Origin: Microcaldota archaeon
Lineage (GTDB): Archaea; Micrarchaeota; Micrarchaeia; Micrarchaeales; CABMGC01
NCBI GenBank assembly: GCA_027449585.1
Contig: DAIDLJ010000016.1
Span: 1-19,655, forward strand
Direction of reading: 5' to 3'
DNA length: 19,655 nucleotides
The notes under the pieces were generated by a model. It was not told where the DNA came from, searched no databases, and saw nothing but the letters and a program-made list of their open reading frames with translations. Positions within the stretch are counted from its first letter, which is position 1. The number at the start of each line of letters is the position of its first letter. The position numbers and the translations under genes were made by a program. Positions 1 to 6,948 of the stretch are shown here, one piece after another.

Positions 1-54
1 CACCGGGAATCCGGGGTCCTTGAAATGCTCTCTTACGTATGAGATGTATTTCAT
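1..54 (-). CDS. Partial gene at left edge, possible AbiEi-like antitoxin N-terminus
   Basis: An ATG on the minus strand overlaps the TGA stop of the AbiEii toxin gene (ATGA arrangement), and 18 open codons run to the window edge. They read MKYISYVREHFKDPGFPV. The coupling implies the two proteins are made together. The short peptide resembles, from memory, the start of winged-helix domains of AbiEi-type antitoxin/regulators in archaea (a Tyr/Phe-rich helix followed by a 'PVFT' strand), but 18 residues cannot establish this. If it is the antitoxin, the gene order (toxin first) is the reverse of the usual AbiEi-AbiEii order. The gene could equally be something unrelated. Confidence 0.5.
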   Translation of the reverse strand, partial: MKYISYVREHFKDPGFPV

Positions 55-707
55 AAGAATCTGCCCCGTATATGGTCGATCATACTCCTGAAGGATGGCA
101 CAGGTCCCTGGTATATTAGGGTTCTAAGATCCTCCTCGTTTACCGGAGCTTCAAGTTCCTTAAGGAAGTCTGAAACGTCCTTCTTTATGGCCCTCTTTTC
201 TGTGACGTAATCGCTCAGGATGTATAGGTCATATATGTCCCGTATGAATCTTCTATCGGAATAGGCGGAGATCTTTTCCAGCATTAGCCGCTCTGGCGAG
301 AGAGTCAGGACATCTGTGAAGGTGCCGTCCGCCCTCTCAAATCGGGTCGGTACTGCAGCTATGCTTTTTTTCTTATGGTTGATCTCAACTTTTAGATATG
401 TGCCTCCAGAAGACAGACCCATGAATATCAGGTTTCCAGTGTTCTTTATCTTGCCGACTTGAACCCCGTAGTCCGCTGCCGATGCAATTATGCCGTCTTT
501 GATCCGGGTAAAATCTGAACCGATGTCCATATACGCGTCTATGTCGCTAGAGAACCGATTTCCGCTAAAACAACGCCATATCGCAGTTCCTCCGTGCAGC
601 ACCACGCTATTCTCTGCCTTATATAATATGCCGACAACAACATCCTGGAAAGACGCAATGCTCTGATATTCCCTGTTCTTGAGGGCTTTCATTATCGGCA
701 ATTTCAT
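51..707 (-). CDS. AbiEii/AbiGii-family (DUF1814) nucleotidyltransferase toxin
   Basis: A 218-residue protein of the AbiEii nucleotidyltransferase family, the toxin half of type IV toxin-antitoxin or abortive-infection systems. Seen in the sequence: the nucleotidyltransferase core motif HGGTAIWRC at residues 38-46, the paired carboxylates in RFSSDIDAY at 51-59, a further acidic residue in LKVEIN near 105-110, and the family's typical C-terminal block EKISAYSDRR...RDIYDLY at about 144-162. All catalytic elements look intact and the length is normal to slightly short. Known of the family: members transfer nucleotides, and some (MenT toxins) modify tRNA 3' ends. The substrate here is unknown. The gene has its own promoter region with a 28-bp palindrome at 714-741 and is translationally coupled to a partial downstream gene. 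The nearest upstream gene is truD, so no antitoxin lies upstream. Confidence 0.85.
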   Translation of the reverse strand: MKLPIMKALKNREYQSIASFQDVVVGILYKAENSVVLHGGTAIWRCFSGNRFSSDIDAYMDIGSDFTRIKDGIIASAADYGVQVGKIKNTGNLIFMGLSSGGTYLKVEINHKKKSIAAVPTRFERADGTFTDVLTLSPERLMLEKISAYSDRRFIRDIYDLYILSDYVTEKRAIKKDVSDFLKELEAPVNEEDLRTLIYQGPVPSFRSMIDHIRGRFL

Positions 708-713
708 AATATC

Positions 714-741
714 CCTAAGTTACATTATAATGTAACTTAGG
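714..741. promoter_or_regulatory. Perfect 28-bp palindromic operator upstream of the AbiEii toxin
   Basis: The half-site CCTAAGTTACATTA (714-727) is followed directly by its exact reverse complement (728-741) with no spacer. It ends 7 bases before the toxin start codon. A TATA-like stretch on the minus strand at 749-758 would place transcription start near 727, at the palindrome centre, so a bound dimer or tetramer would block initiation. Inference: autoregulatory site for the antitoxin. AbiEi-type antitoxins are known to bind inverted repeats in their own promoter. Confidence 0.75.
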
Positions 742-748
742 TAGTAAG

Positions 749-758
749 ATATAAAAAT
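749..758 (-). promoter_or_regulatory. Putative TATA box for the toxin gene
   Basis: The minus strand reads TTTTTATATC, centred about 26 bases upstream of the centre of the 28-bp palindrome and about 46 bases upstream of the toxin ATG. Spacing fits an archaeal TATA element with transcription starting inside the palindrome. Assigned by sequence inspection only. Confidence 0.45.
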
Positions 759-830
759 ACTCCTGGGATCTGCCGATGAAGAGGGTCATTTGCATTTGAA
801 CGCGTGACTAAATGAAGGACTCTGTTTGGT

Positions 831-2051
831 TTATTCCTGAGCCTTGGTTATCTCGCTTAGAAGTATTGTTGCGTAGCTCCCTGATGGGATCGCAAAGTCC
901 ACCTTTGCAGAGCCATCTTGCGGGCCTTGCGAGAATGCGAGATTCTTTATCGGGGCAAGGAGCACGCGCCTTTGGCCCTTCATGCTCAGCTCGGGCATTG
1001 ACTTTATCTTCATCTCCTCTGCGGCAAGCCCCATCTTCTCCATTGCCTCCCTCTCGTAGTCGTCTATCTCCTCGGGCTTGGTCTCGTATCCTATGAGATT
1101 TGCGACTGCAAACTCCCCCTTCCTGCCCGCGCCTGATGCTTCGATGTCAGGGAAGCCGAAGAAGTCCTTCTTGCAGGTCCTGCCTGTCTTGAAGTCCTCC
1201 TCCTTTATCCTTGCCTCGAGGGCGATGTTGAAGACCATTGACTGGACCGAGTGTATGAACATTACAAGAAGTCCGCGTGGTATCTTTCTGAGGGCATTGG
1301 CGTAGTTGTCGTATCTTGAGAGGTACTCTATCACCATGCGTTCGTTGCCCAGGTTCCTTGGGAAGTAGTCCAGAGCGGCCTTGTAGTCCATCTCCTCCTT
1401 GAGCCTTGCCCTTGCGGCAACGGAATTCTGGTTTGTCTCAAACTGTGTGTCTGTCAGGAACTTCATGACCGCGCCCTCGAAGTCGCCCCTTATTATGCAT
1501 GCGCCGATGTCGGCGTTGTTCATCCTTATCCCGAACCTCTGCCTGTCGAAGTAGTTTGGCATGCGTCCGCCTAGCTCCTCGATCACCTCTGCGGCCCTGT
1601 CAGGATCCTTGCATTCCCTTATCATGGTGGAGAACTCGTTGCCCAGGTTCTTGCCCAGCTCTATTCCCTTAGAGCTCTTCCAGGCTCCGTTTATCGATAT
1701 GTCCTTTACCTTGGCCTGCATGAGCTGTAGCGGCTCTACGCCGTATAGGCTTGCTATCTGCACCGAGACCGAGAGCCGGTCCTTTGAGCCGAAGTATCCT
1801 ATCGACTTCTTGCCCCTTCCGAACTTCTTCCCTATGGTTATTAGCGCGTGTATAGTGTCCCAGTCCCTTTTCTGCAGCACGAATCTGGTGAAGCTGCCCT
1901 CCTCCTCATTTACATCGCCGACATCGCTTGGGGAGTACTTCACGCCCTCCCTGAGCACCGTCCCGTTGGCCTCTATCTCCCTTACAATGAAGTCCTCTGG
2001 AGTGCTCTTTATCTTCCCGCCTGTGCCTTTCCCCCTTGACAACGTAAGCAT
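831..2051 (-). CDS. truD: tRNA pseudouridine synthase D (archaeal TruD)
   Basis: A 406-residue TruD-family pseudouridine synthase, which isomerises U13 in the D-arm of certain tRNAs (family knowledge; the archaeal/eukaryal Pus7 branch may also act at other sites). Seen: the N-terminal GGKIKSTPEDFIVREI segment typical of TruD, the catalytic motif GSKDRLSVSVQ with the nucleophile at about Asp91, NYFDRQRFG at 166-174, and a C-terminal region rich in conserved basic and aromatic residues. The size suits an archaeal TruD with the inserted TRUD subdomain. The ATG at 2051 sits immediately before the conserved N-terminus. A divergent promoter region separates it from the plus-strand gene starting at 2124. 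It is the first of several RNA-processing genes in the window (with tRNase Z, tRNA-Val and archease). Confidence 0.93.
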   Translation of the reverse strand: MLTLSRGKGTGGKIKSTPEDFIVREIEANGTVLREGVKYSPSDVGDVNEEEGSFTRFVLQKRDWDTIHALITIGKKFGRGKKSIGYFGSKDRLSVSVQIASLYGVEPLQLMQAKVKDISINGAWKSSKGIELGKNLGNEFSTMIRECKDPDRAAEVIEELGGRMPNYFDRQRFGIRMNNADIGACIIRGDFEGAVMKFLTDTQFETNQNSVAARARLKEEMDYKAALDYFPRNLGNERMVIEYLSRYDNYANALRKIPRGLLVMFIHSVQSMVFNIALEARIKEEDFKTGRTCKKDFFGFPDIEASGAGRKGEFAVANLIGYETKPEEIDDYEREAMEKMGLAAEEMKIKSMPELSMKGQRRVLLAPIKNLAFSQGPQDGSAKVDFAIPSGSYATILLSEITKAQE

Positions 2052-2084
2052 TTAAAAAACCATTTATACTCTCTATTCTGTACG

Positions 2085-2098
2085 CTATATTATATAAG
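2085..2098. promoter_or_regulatory. Shared TATA-like element between truD and the PRODH-like gene
   Basis: The sequence CTATATTATATAAG is centred about 26 bases before position 2118, just ahead of the GTG start at 2124. Read on the other strand it would start transcription near 2066, giving truD a short leader. A second minus-strand candidate, GTATAAATGG, lies at 2061-2070. Inferred from spacing only. Confidence 0.5.
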
Positions 2099-2123
2099 GG
2101 AGACTTTACCATATTAGGTTGCT

Positions 2124-2942
2124 GTGGTTTATTTGGATAGAGAACCTATAGTGGAACGGATAATACACAGGCTGGTAAGGAAGCATATTGCAGGCACCAC
2201 TATGGAGTCTGCGCTAGATGCCGCAAAGGAGCTAAACGACAGGAACCTCTCAGTCTCTCTTACCTTCCTAAGCGCCAATGCCACGGAGAAGGCAAAGGCA
2301 AAGTACATAACGACGACCTACAGCGAGCTGGTCAGGAGGGTGGCAAGGATGGGCATAAAGGCAGGGGTGCACGTCGGACTTGACCAGCTGGGCAGCGCGA
2401 TAGGGACTGACTTTGCAATGGATAATTTCAGGGAGATATGGGGCGTTGGAAATAAGTACGGGGTCTTCCTATGGCTCGATGCCGACGGGCTTGCGGCCTC
2501 GGAACTCTCGGCGGTGCCCAAGATGGGCGGAGTCGGGCTTGTGGTGCGCCACGACAAGGCGCACGAGTATGCCAAGATAGGCGAGAAGGTGGGCCATGTC
2601 AAGCTCGCATTCCGCGACTATGCGCCAAAAGAGAAGAACGGCATAGTCAAGATGGCCGAGGCGGCAAGAAAGGGCCTGCAGGACCTTGTCCTTTGCGAGG
2701 TGCCTGATGGAGAGCTCTCCGGGATACTCAAGAGCAAGATAAAGTCCGATGTAGGGCTGGAGTTCGGCTATGGATACAGCGATAAGAAGATGGCTGCGGC
2801 GGTAAAGAGGGGAGCCAAGGTAAGCGTACTGGTGCCATTTGGCAAGGACTGGATAAAATACGCAATGAACAGCGCACCAGAAGGTTATATGAGATTTGTT
2901 GCTGGAAGATTACTCAAGGAGGGTGAACTGGATGACGCCTAA
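2124..2942 (+). CDS. Proline-dehydrogenase-like (PRODH fold) protein, active site degenerate
   Basis: A 272-residue protein that aligns by eye to monofunctional proline dehydrogenases, FAD-dependent TIM barrels that oxidise proline to pyrroline-5-carboxylate. Seen: the N-terminal helix pattern RLVRKHIAGTTMESALDAAK followed by LNDRNLSVSLTFLS (PRODH 'AG...A...L...G...LD.LGE'), a central FLWLDADG in the place of the 'v.iDmE' strand, and VLVPFGKDWIKYAM near the C-terminus in the place of the usual 'YVPYG..W..Y..RR'. The Arg-Arg pair that holds the proline carboxylate is absent, since YAMNSAPEGYM follows instead. It may therefore act on something else or not be a dehydrogenase. Start: GTG at 2124, with a weak AGGTT upstream. 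It overlaps the epimerase gene by 11 bases, which suggests an operon. The family call is moderate; a specific function is not supported. Confidence 0.65.
   Translation: MVYLDREPIVERIIHRLVRKHIAGTTMESALDAAKELNDRNLSVSLTFLSANATEKAKAKYITTTYSELVRRVARMGIKAGVHVGLDQLGSAIGTDFAMDNFREIWGVGNKYGVFLWLDADGLAASELSAVPKMGGVGLVVRHDKAHEYAKIGEKVGHVKLAFRDYAPKEKNGIVKMAEAARKGLQDLVLCEVPDGELSGILKSKIKSDVGLEFGYGYSDKKMAAAVKRGAKVSVLVPFGKDWIKYAMNSAPEGYMRFVAGRLLKEGELDDA
2917..2926 (+). promoter_or_regulatory. Strong Shine-Dalgarno site fixing the epimerase start
   Basis: AAGGAGGGTG lies 5 bases before the ATG at 2932, inside the 3' end of the preceding gene. It is one of the few clear Shine-Dalgarno sequences in the window, where most starts look leaderless. 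It decides the start for this internal operon gene over the upstream TTG at 2896. Confidence 0.75.
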
Positions 2943-3921
2943 GAAGAACGGCAATCTTTTCAACTTGAAAAAGAGCGGGGACGGCAAGACCGTCTTCATA
3001 ACCGGAGGAGGGGGAAGGATAGGCAGGAGCCTCTCGAGGGCGCTCATAAGAAACGGGTATACTGTAAGGGCCCTGTCGCACGACAAGGAGTTCATACATA
3101 CAATGCCTGCGGGAGTGGTCCCTTACGTAGGAGATCTAAGCGACAAGAAGCTGCTAAACGATGCATGCCGCGGAGTCGACATAGTCTACCACCTGGCAGC
3201 CATAGTAAGCGAGTACAGGGAGAGCACAAAGACGCTGATGGATGTAAATGTTGGTGGCACAGAGAACGTGCTTGAGGCCTGCAGGAAGAACGGCGTGAGC
3301 CACTTCATATTCTCAAGCAGCCTTGACGTATACGGAAGGGTGCGGCAGGAAGTGCTCGAAGAGGAGTCCATGCTCAATCCTACGGACAAGTACGGATACA
3401 GCAAGGCGATGGCAGAGAGGAAGATACTGGAGTACGGCGACAAGATAGACTATACCATACTGCGCATGGCTACGATTTACGGCACCGGATTCGAGAGCTC
3501 TTATTTCAAGCTCTTCAAGGCGATAAAGACCGGGAAGGCATACATAATAGGCGACGGGAAGAACAGCCTCTCAATGATAAACATAGAGGACGTGCTCAGC
3601 GCCATGCTGCTTGCTGCGGAGAGAAAGGCCAGCAACAGGAACGTCTACAATCTTAGCGACGGCGTCAAGTACACGCAGGAGGGCCTTATGAACCTGGCAG
3701 CGGATCTGCTCAAGGCGGAGAGGCCCACTAGGCACATAAGCCAGCTGGTGGTGAGCCTTGTTGCAAAGAGCAGGGGGCTGGATAGCGATGAGCTCAGGTT
3801 CCTTACAAGCAACAGGATAGTCGACATAGGAAAGGCGAAAAAGGAGCTCGGATTCGAGCCTAGCGTCGATATAAAGGACGGGGCAATAGACATGGTGAGG
3901 GACTTTTTGAGCCGAGGATAA
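2932..3921 (+). CDS. NAD(P)-dependent epimerase/dehydratase (extended SDR)
   Basis: A 330-residue extended short-chain dehydrogenase. Seen: a Rossmann motif TGGGGRIG with glycines at about 25, 28 and 31, an aspartate in YVGDLS (about 65-70) for the cofactor, HLAA at 88-90, an SSS catalytic-serine segment at about 128-130, and YxxxK as Tyr154/Lys158. Known family roles: nucleotide-sugar epimerases or dehydratases, sterol-type 3-beta-HSD relatives and other NAD(P)-linked enzymes. The substrate cannot be told from sequence. The start is placed at ATG 2932 because AAGGAGGGTG at 2917-2926 is a strong ribosome binding site at normal spacing; an upstream TTG at 2896 in the same frame is less likely. 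It overlaps the PRODH-like gene and precedes GGGP synthase, so a role in envelope-lipid headgroup or sugar chemistry is possible (inference). Confidence 0.85.
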   Translation: MTPKKNGNLFNLKKSGDGKTVFITGGGGRIGRSLSRALIRNGYTVRALSHDKEFIHTMPAGVVPYVGDLSDKKLLNDACRGVDIVYHLAAIVSEYRESTKTLMDVNVGGTENVLEACRKNGVSHFIFSSSLDVYGRVRQEVLEEESMLNPTDKYGYSKAMAERKILEYGDKIDYTILRMATIYGTGFESSYFKLFKAIKTGKAYIIGDGKNSLSMINIEDVLSAMLLAAERKASNRNVYNLSDGVKYTQEGLMNLAADLLKAERPTRHISQLVVSLVAKSRGLDSDELRFLTSNRIVDIGKAKKELGFEPSVDIKDGAIDMVRDFLSRG

Positions 3922-3953
3922 GGTTATCTTTAGATTATATTCATGGTGTGTTT

Positions 3954-4751
3954 ATGGCATTTAAGATAGGAAAGATCGAGAAGTACATATACGAAAGGCT
4001 TGAGGACAAAGGGGCGCTGATGTTCATGCTCGTAGACCCTGTGGACTACAAGACCCCGGATATTGCGATAAAGACCGCCAAGGAGGCTGCCGATGGCGGC
4101 GCGGACATGATACTTGTAGGGGGAAGCATAGGCGCACAGGGAGAGCTCCTTGACTATGTTACAAAAGGGATAAAGGACGTCGTGGATTCGCCGGTAGTCC
4201 TCTTCCCTGGAAACATAGCCACGCTCACAAGCCACGCAGATGCGGTCTACTTCATGTCGCTGCTCAATGCGAGGGGAACGTACTGGATAACGCATGCGCA
4301 GATGCTCTCAGCTCCGATAGTCAGGCAGATGAAGATAGAGCCGCTTCCAGTAGGATACGTAGTGGTGGCGCCTGGCGGGACGGTCGGATGGGTGGCTGAT
4401 GTCAACCTCGTGCCTAGGGAGAAGGAGAAGATAGCCGCAGCGCTTGCTCTTGCAGGGGAATACCTTGGGAACAGGTTCATAATAACTGACGTCGGATCCA
4501 ACCCGCAGATGATGGGTAGCGGACCGGTGCCGCCCAAGATGATAAGGGCGGTAAAGGATGCAATATCTGTCCCGTACATAGTCGCAGGAGGGATAAAGGA
4601 CGTGGGCAATCTGAAGGCCACGATATCTGCAGGTGCAGACATAGTCCAGATAGGCACGGCGATAGAGCAGTCCTCCAAGGCAAGAAGGCAGGCCGAGCTC
4701 TTCTCAAGGATAGTAAAGGAGGAGGGCGCTAAGAAGCTTAAGAAGTCATGA
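3954..4751 (+). CDS. Geranylgeranylglyceryl phosphate synthase (GGGP synthase)
   Basis: A 265-residue PcrB/GGGPS-family TIM barrel that joins geranylgeranyl diphosphate to sn-glycerol-1-phosphate, the first ether bond of archaeal membrane lipids. Seen: FMLVDPVD near 24-31, ILVGGSIG at about 53-60, VLFPGN at about 82-87 (phosphate-site region), GYVVVAPGGTVGWVAD at about 134-149, SNPQMMGSGPVPP near 182-194, and the C-terminal phosphate-binding IVAGGIKD (209-216) and VQIGTAIE (231-238). Length and motif order are complete. The ATG at 3954 gives MAFKIGKIEK; a GTG at 3948 in the same frame is an alternative. The stop overlaps the ATG of the next gene (ATGA). There are 32 bases after the epimerase, containing an AT-rich stretch that might hold a weak internal promoter. 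It is a signature archaeal gene. Confidence 0.93.
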   Translation: MAFKIGKIEKYIYERLEDKGALMFMLVDPVDYKTPDIAIKTAKEAADGGADMILVGGSIGAQGELLDYVTKGIKDVVDSPVVLFPGNIATLTSHADAVYFMSLLNARGTYWITHAQMLSAPIVRQMKIEPLPVGYVVVAPGGTVGWVADVNLVPREKEKIAAALALAGEYLGNRFIITDVGSNPQMMGSGPVPPKMIRAVKDAISVPYIVAGGIKDVGNLKATISAGADIVQIGTAIEQSSKARRQAELFSRIVKEEGAKKLKKS

Positions 4752-5869
4752 TGCCGATGCACGAAATCACGGCCCTCGAACTGGGGCTTGCGATAGGGGA
4801 GCTCAGGCCGAAGGTGGTCGGGAGCTATCTCAAGAAGTTCTACGACCTTGGGAACGAGTCCTTCAGGTTATCATTCCATAACGCCGAAGGGAACTTCGTA
4901 GTCTACTGCAAGCTTGGAGAGACTCTCAATGAGACCTCTTTTGTCGAGGAGTCCGGGATGGCGACCAACTTCGCTGTCGCTGTGAGAAAGAGGGTAGAGG
5001 ACTCCAAGGTGGTCGGCTTTTATCAGCAGGGAGGTGACAGGATCGCGGTTCTGGAGGTGCAGGGAAGAGGGAGGCTGTGCAGGGTATTCATCGAGATGTT
5101 CGGAAAGGGAAATCTCATAGTCGCAGACGACGGCAACATGATAGAGATTGCCTACAAACTCATGTCCTATAAGGACAGGGAGATAAAGCCGCGCGTTCCT
5201 TACGTGCTCCCAAAGAGCAGCGCGATGCCGATAGACGGCATGGATGGCCCAGCAGTCGAAGAGATGCTGGATAAGGTCTCAGGCTCTGGAAACCGGATGA
5301 TAGCGGAGCTCTCCAGATACTTCAATGTCGGGCCGATATATCTCGAGGACATAATAGTCGGGGCAGGACTTGATCCCAAGGCCGTGCTTGCAGATGCGGA
5401 TAAGGAAAGGCTCAAAGATGCCATACTCTCATTCGTAGAGAGGATAGGCTCGCCGCAGCCCACTATCTACATTAAGGATGGAGTTATAGAGGATTATTCA
5501 GTGCTTGCACTGGCCAAGTATTCCGGGCTTGAAGCGCAGAAATGCGAAAGCATAAGCGAGATGCTAGATACGATCAGCGTCTCTGAGAGGATGAGCGTGA
5601 AGGACGACTCGGTGGTAAACAACACTGAGGAGATCGATGCTGCAATAGCAAAGCAAAGAGAGCTCGTGCTGGAGTTCGAGAAGAACTCGGTTGACTATGC
5701 AAGGTATGGGAAGAAGATATTCGAGAGGATGGGGGAGATAAACGAGCTCATAATGAGGATACGGGAGAAGAGACGGACCACGGCCCAGGAGCTTCAGGCG
5801 GAGTTTCCGCACCTTAGGATAATTGAGCTAAGCTTAAAGGACAAGACAGTTACAATAGATGTTGATTGA
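4748..5869 (+). CDS. NEMF/Rqc2-type NFACT protein lacking the NFACT-R domain
   Basis: A 373-residue protein of the NFACT family (Rqc2/NEMF/RqcH/FbpA), which binds peptidyl-tRNA-blocked large ribosomal subunits and, in studied members, recruits tRNA to add C-terminal tails. Seen: an NFACT-N start MHEITALELGLAIGELRP, the QQGGDRIAVLEV segment with the functionally important Asp97-Arg98 pair, the family block FIEMFGKGNLIVADDGN at about 114-130, REIKPRVPYVLP at 144-155, a helix-hairpin-helix-like middle, and a charged coiled-coil at about 290-350. It then stops after KDKTVTIDVD, where longer homologues continue into NFACT-R. Full-length archaeal relatives are much longer (about 600 or more residues). 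No remnant of NFACT-R follows, because the next gene starts right after the stop. The first conserved acidic position of the N-terminus is Glu (ALEL) rather than the usual Asp. It is coupled to GGGPS by ATGA. Confidence 0.85.
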   Translation: MMPMHEITALELGLAIGELRPKVVGSYLKKFYDLGNESFRLSFHNAEGNFVVYCKLGETLNETSFVEESGMATNFAVAVRKRVEDSKVVGFYQQGGDRIAVLEVQGRGRLCRVFIEMFGKGNLIVADDGNMIEIAYKLMSYKDREIKPRVPYVLPKSSAMPIDGMDGPAVEEMLDKVSGSGNRMIAELSRYFNVGPIYLEDIIVGAGLDPKAVLADADKERLKDAILSFVERIGSPQPTIYIKDGVIEDYSVLALAKYSGLEAQKCESISEMLDTISVSERMSVKDDSVVNNTEEIDAAIAKQRELVLEFEKNSVDYARYGKKIFERMGEINELIMRIREKRRTTAQELQAEFPHLRIIELSLKDKTVTIDVD

Positions 5870-6763
5870 ATGGAGATAAGAATTACGATGCTGGGCACCT
5901 CGGGCTCCTCGCCAACCAAGAGCAGGTCGATGCCTGGACTTGCGCTGACGTACAACGGCGGCGTCTATCTCTTCGACTGCGGGGAGGCATCCCAGATGCA
6001 GATGATAAAGTACGGAATAAGCTTCTCTAAGATAAATGCGATATTCATAAGCCATGCGCACGGAGACCACATAATAGGAATAGCAGGCCTGATAAGGACA
6101 ATGGCGATGAACAGGAGGAGCGCGGACCTTGACATATTCATACCCAAAGGCTACGAGAGCACGGTGAAGGCGCTCATCTCGTTCGACCGCGCACTGATGA
6201 CATATAAGATAAATGTGCATGGGATAGGGACCGGGGTAATCTATCGCGGGAAGGGATTCTCTGTGCGATCATTCAGGCTCAATCACACCGTTACCTCTTA
6301 CGGCTACGTGTTCAGGGAGGATGATAGGCATAGGTTCATAGTAGACAAGGCAAAAAGGCTGGGGGTAAAGGGCGAGATGTATTCGAAGCTGCAGAAGAAC
6401 GGCTCGATTAGGATCGATGGGAGGAGGATAACGCTAGATAGCATTGCCAGAGTTCAGAAGGGAAAGGCATTTGTTTACGCTGGAGATTCTCGCCCGTCCA
6501 AAGCGACTATTGCGGCTGCAAGGGGAGCGGACCTACTCGTCCATGAGTCTTCGTATTCTGGCTCTGAGAAGCATCTTGCGATGGAGAGGAAGCATTCAAC
6601 ATCGGAGGAGGCCGCGCAGGTGGCAAAGAGCGCAGGCGTAAAGAGGCTGGTACTAACCCACATAAGCGCAAGGCACAGCTCCGTTGATGAGCTGGAGAGG
6701 CAGGCGCGCAGGATCTTCAAGAAGACCAACGTAGCACAGGACGGAGATATTATAATCCTTTAG
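5870..6763 (+). CDS. rnz: Ribonuclease Z (tRNase Z, tRNA 3' processing endonuclease)
   Basis: A 297-residue metallo-beta-lactamase-fold enzyme that cuts the 3' trailer from pre-tRNA after the discriminator base, allowing CCA addition. Seen: TMLGTSGSSPT at the N-terminus, the zinc motif HAHGDH at 62-67 with SH just before it, FRLNHTV with His139, VYAGDSRPS with Asp206, the KHSTSEEAAQVA helix at 241-251, and LTHISARH with His264. All expected metal ligands are present, and the short-form length is normal. The ATG directly follows the TGA of the NFACT gene with no spacer, so translation is probably coupled. A tRNA gene starts 17 bases after its stop, so the transcript may carry its own enzyme's substrate. 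Confidence 0.96.
   Translation: MEIRITMLGTSGSSPTKSRSMPGLALTYNGGVYLFDCGEASQMQMIKYGISFSKINAIFISHAHGDHIIGIAGLIRTMAMNRRSADLDIFIPKGYESTVKALISFDRALMTYKINVHGIGTGVIYRGKGFSVRSFRLNHTVTSYGYVFREDDRHRFIVDKAKRLGVKGEMYSKLQKNGSIRIDGRRITLDSIARVQKGKAFVYAGDSRPSKATIAAARGADLLVHESSYSGSEKHLAMERKHSTSEEAAQVAKSAGVKRLVLTHISARHSSVDELERQARRIFKKTNVAQDGDIIIL
6748..6757 (+). promoter_or_regulatory. Possible tRNA promoter inside the 3' end of rnz
   Basis: The TATTATAATC stretch is centred about 28 bases upstream of the tRNA-Val 5' end, the distance expected for an archaeal TATA box. It falls within the last codons of the tRNase Z gene, so the tRNA could be transcribed independently as well as by readthrough. Spacing argument only. 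Confidence 0.4.
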
Positions 6764-6780
6764 AACAGATTAAATTTTGC

Positions 6781-6851
6781 GGGGGTATCGTCTAGTGGTA
6801 GGATGGCAGATTGACATTCTGCAGGCAGGAGTTCAATTCTCCTTACCCCCA
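6781..6851 (+). tRNA. tRNA-Val, anticodon GAC
   Basis: A full cloverleaf can be drawn by hand. The acceptor GGGGGTA (6781-6787) pairs with TACCCCC (6844-6850), and the discriminator is A6851. The D-arm is GTCT/GGAT with AGTGGTA in the loop. The anticodon stem GCAGA (6806-6810) pairs perfectly with TCTGC (6818-6822) around the loop TTGACAT, placing GAC at positions 34-36, which reads the Val codons GUC and GUU. The variable loop is AGGC. The T stem AGGAG/CTCCT closes the loop TTCAATT. CCA is not encoded (TTT follows) and no intron is present. It lies 17 bases after the rnz stop on the same strand and converges with the surface-protein gene. Confidence 0.95.
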
Positions 6852-6948
6852 TTTGCTCTTACTGAATAATTCTGACGAGTACGAAGGAAAAGCTTGGTTT
6901 TGGTTTTATAAGGTTGGTAGACTTTCTAGTACAGCACTTTATAGATAA

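Noticed and set aside
1561..2055. Long plus-strand ORF of 164 codons opposite truD
   Set aside because: It is antisense to a clearly recognisable TruD, is Ser/Leu/Pro-rich without domain features, and is best explained as a shadow of the minus-strand coding frame.
2896..2931. Upstream TTG extension of the epimerase adding MLLEDYSRRVNW
   Set aside because: A strong Shine-Dalgarno sequence lies inside this extension, just ahead of ATG 2932, and the extra residues are outside the conserved fold.
5830..5900. Possible frameshift at the NFACT/tRNase Z junction hiding an NFACT-R domain
   Set aside because: The bases after the stop encode a complete tRNase Z N-terminus from an adjacent ATG, and no NFACT-R-like sequence appears in any frame downstream.
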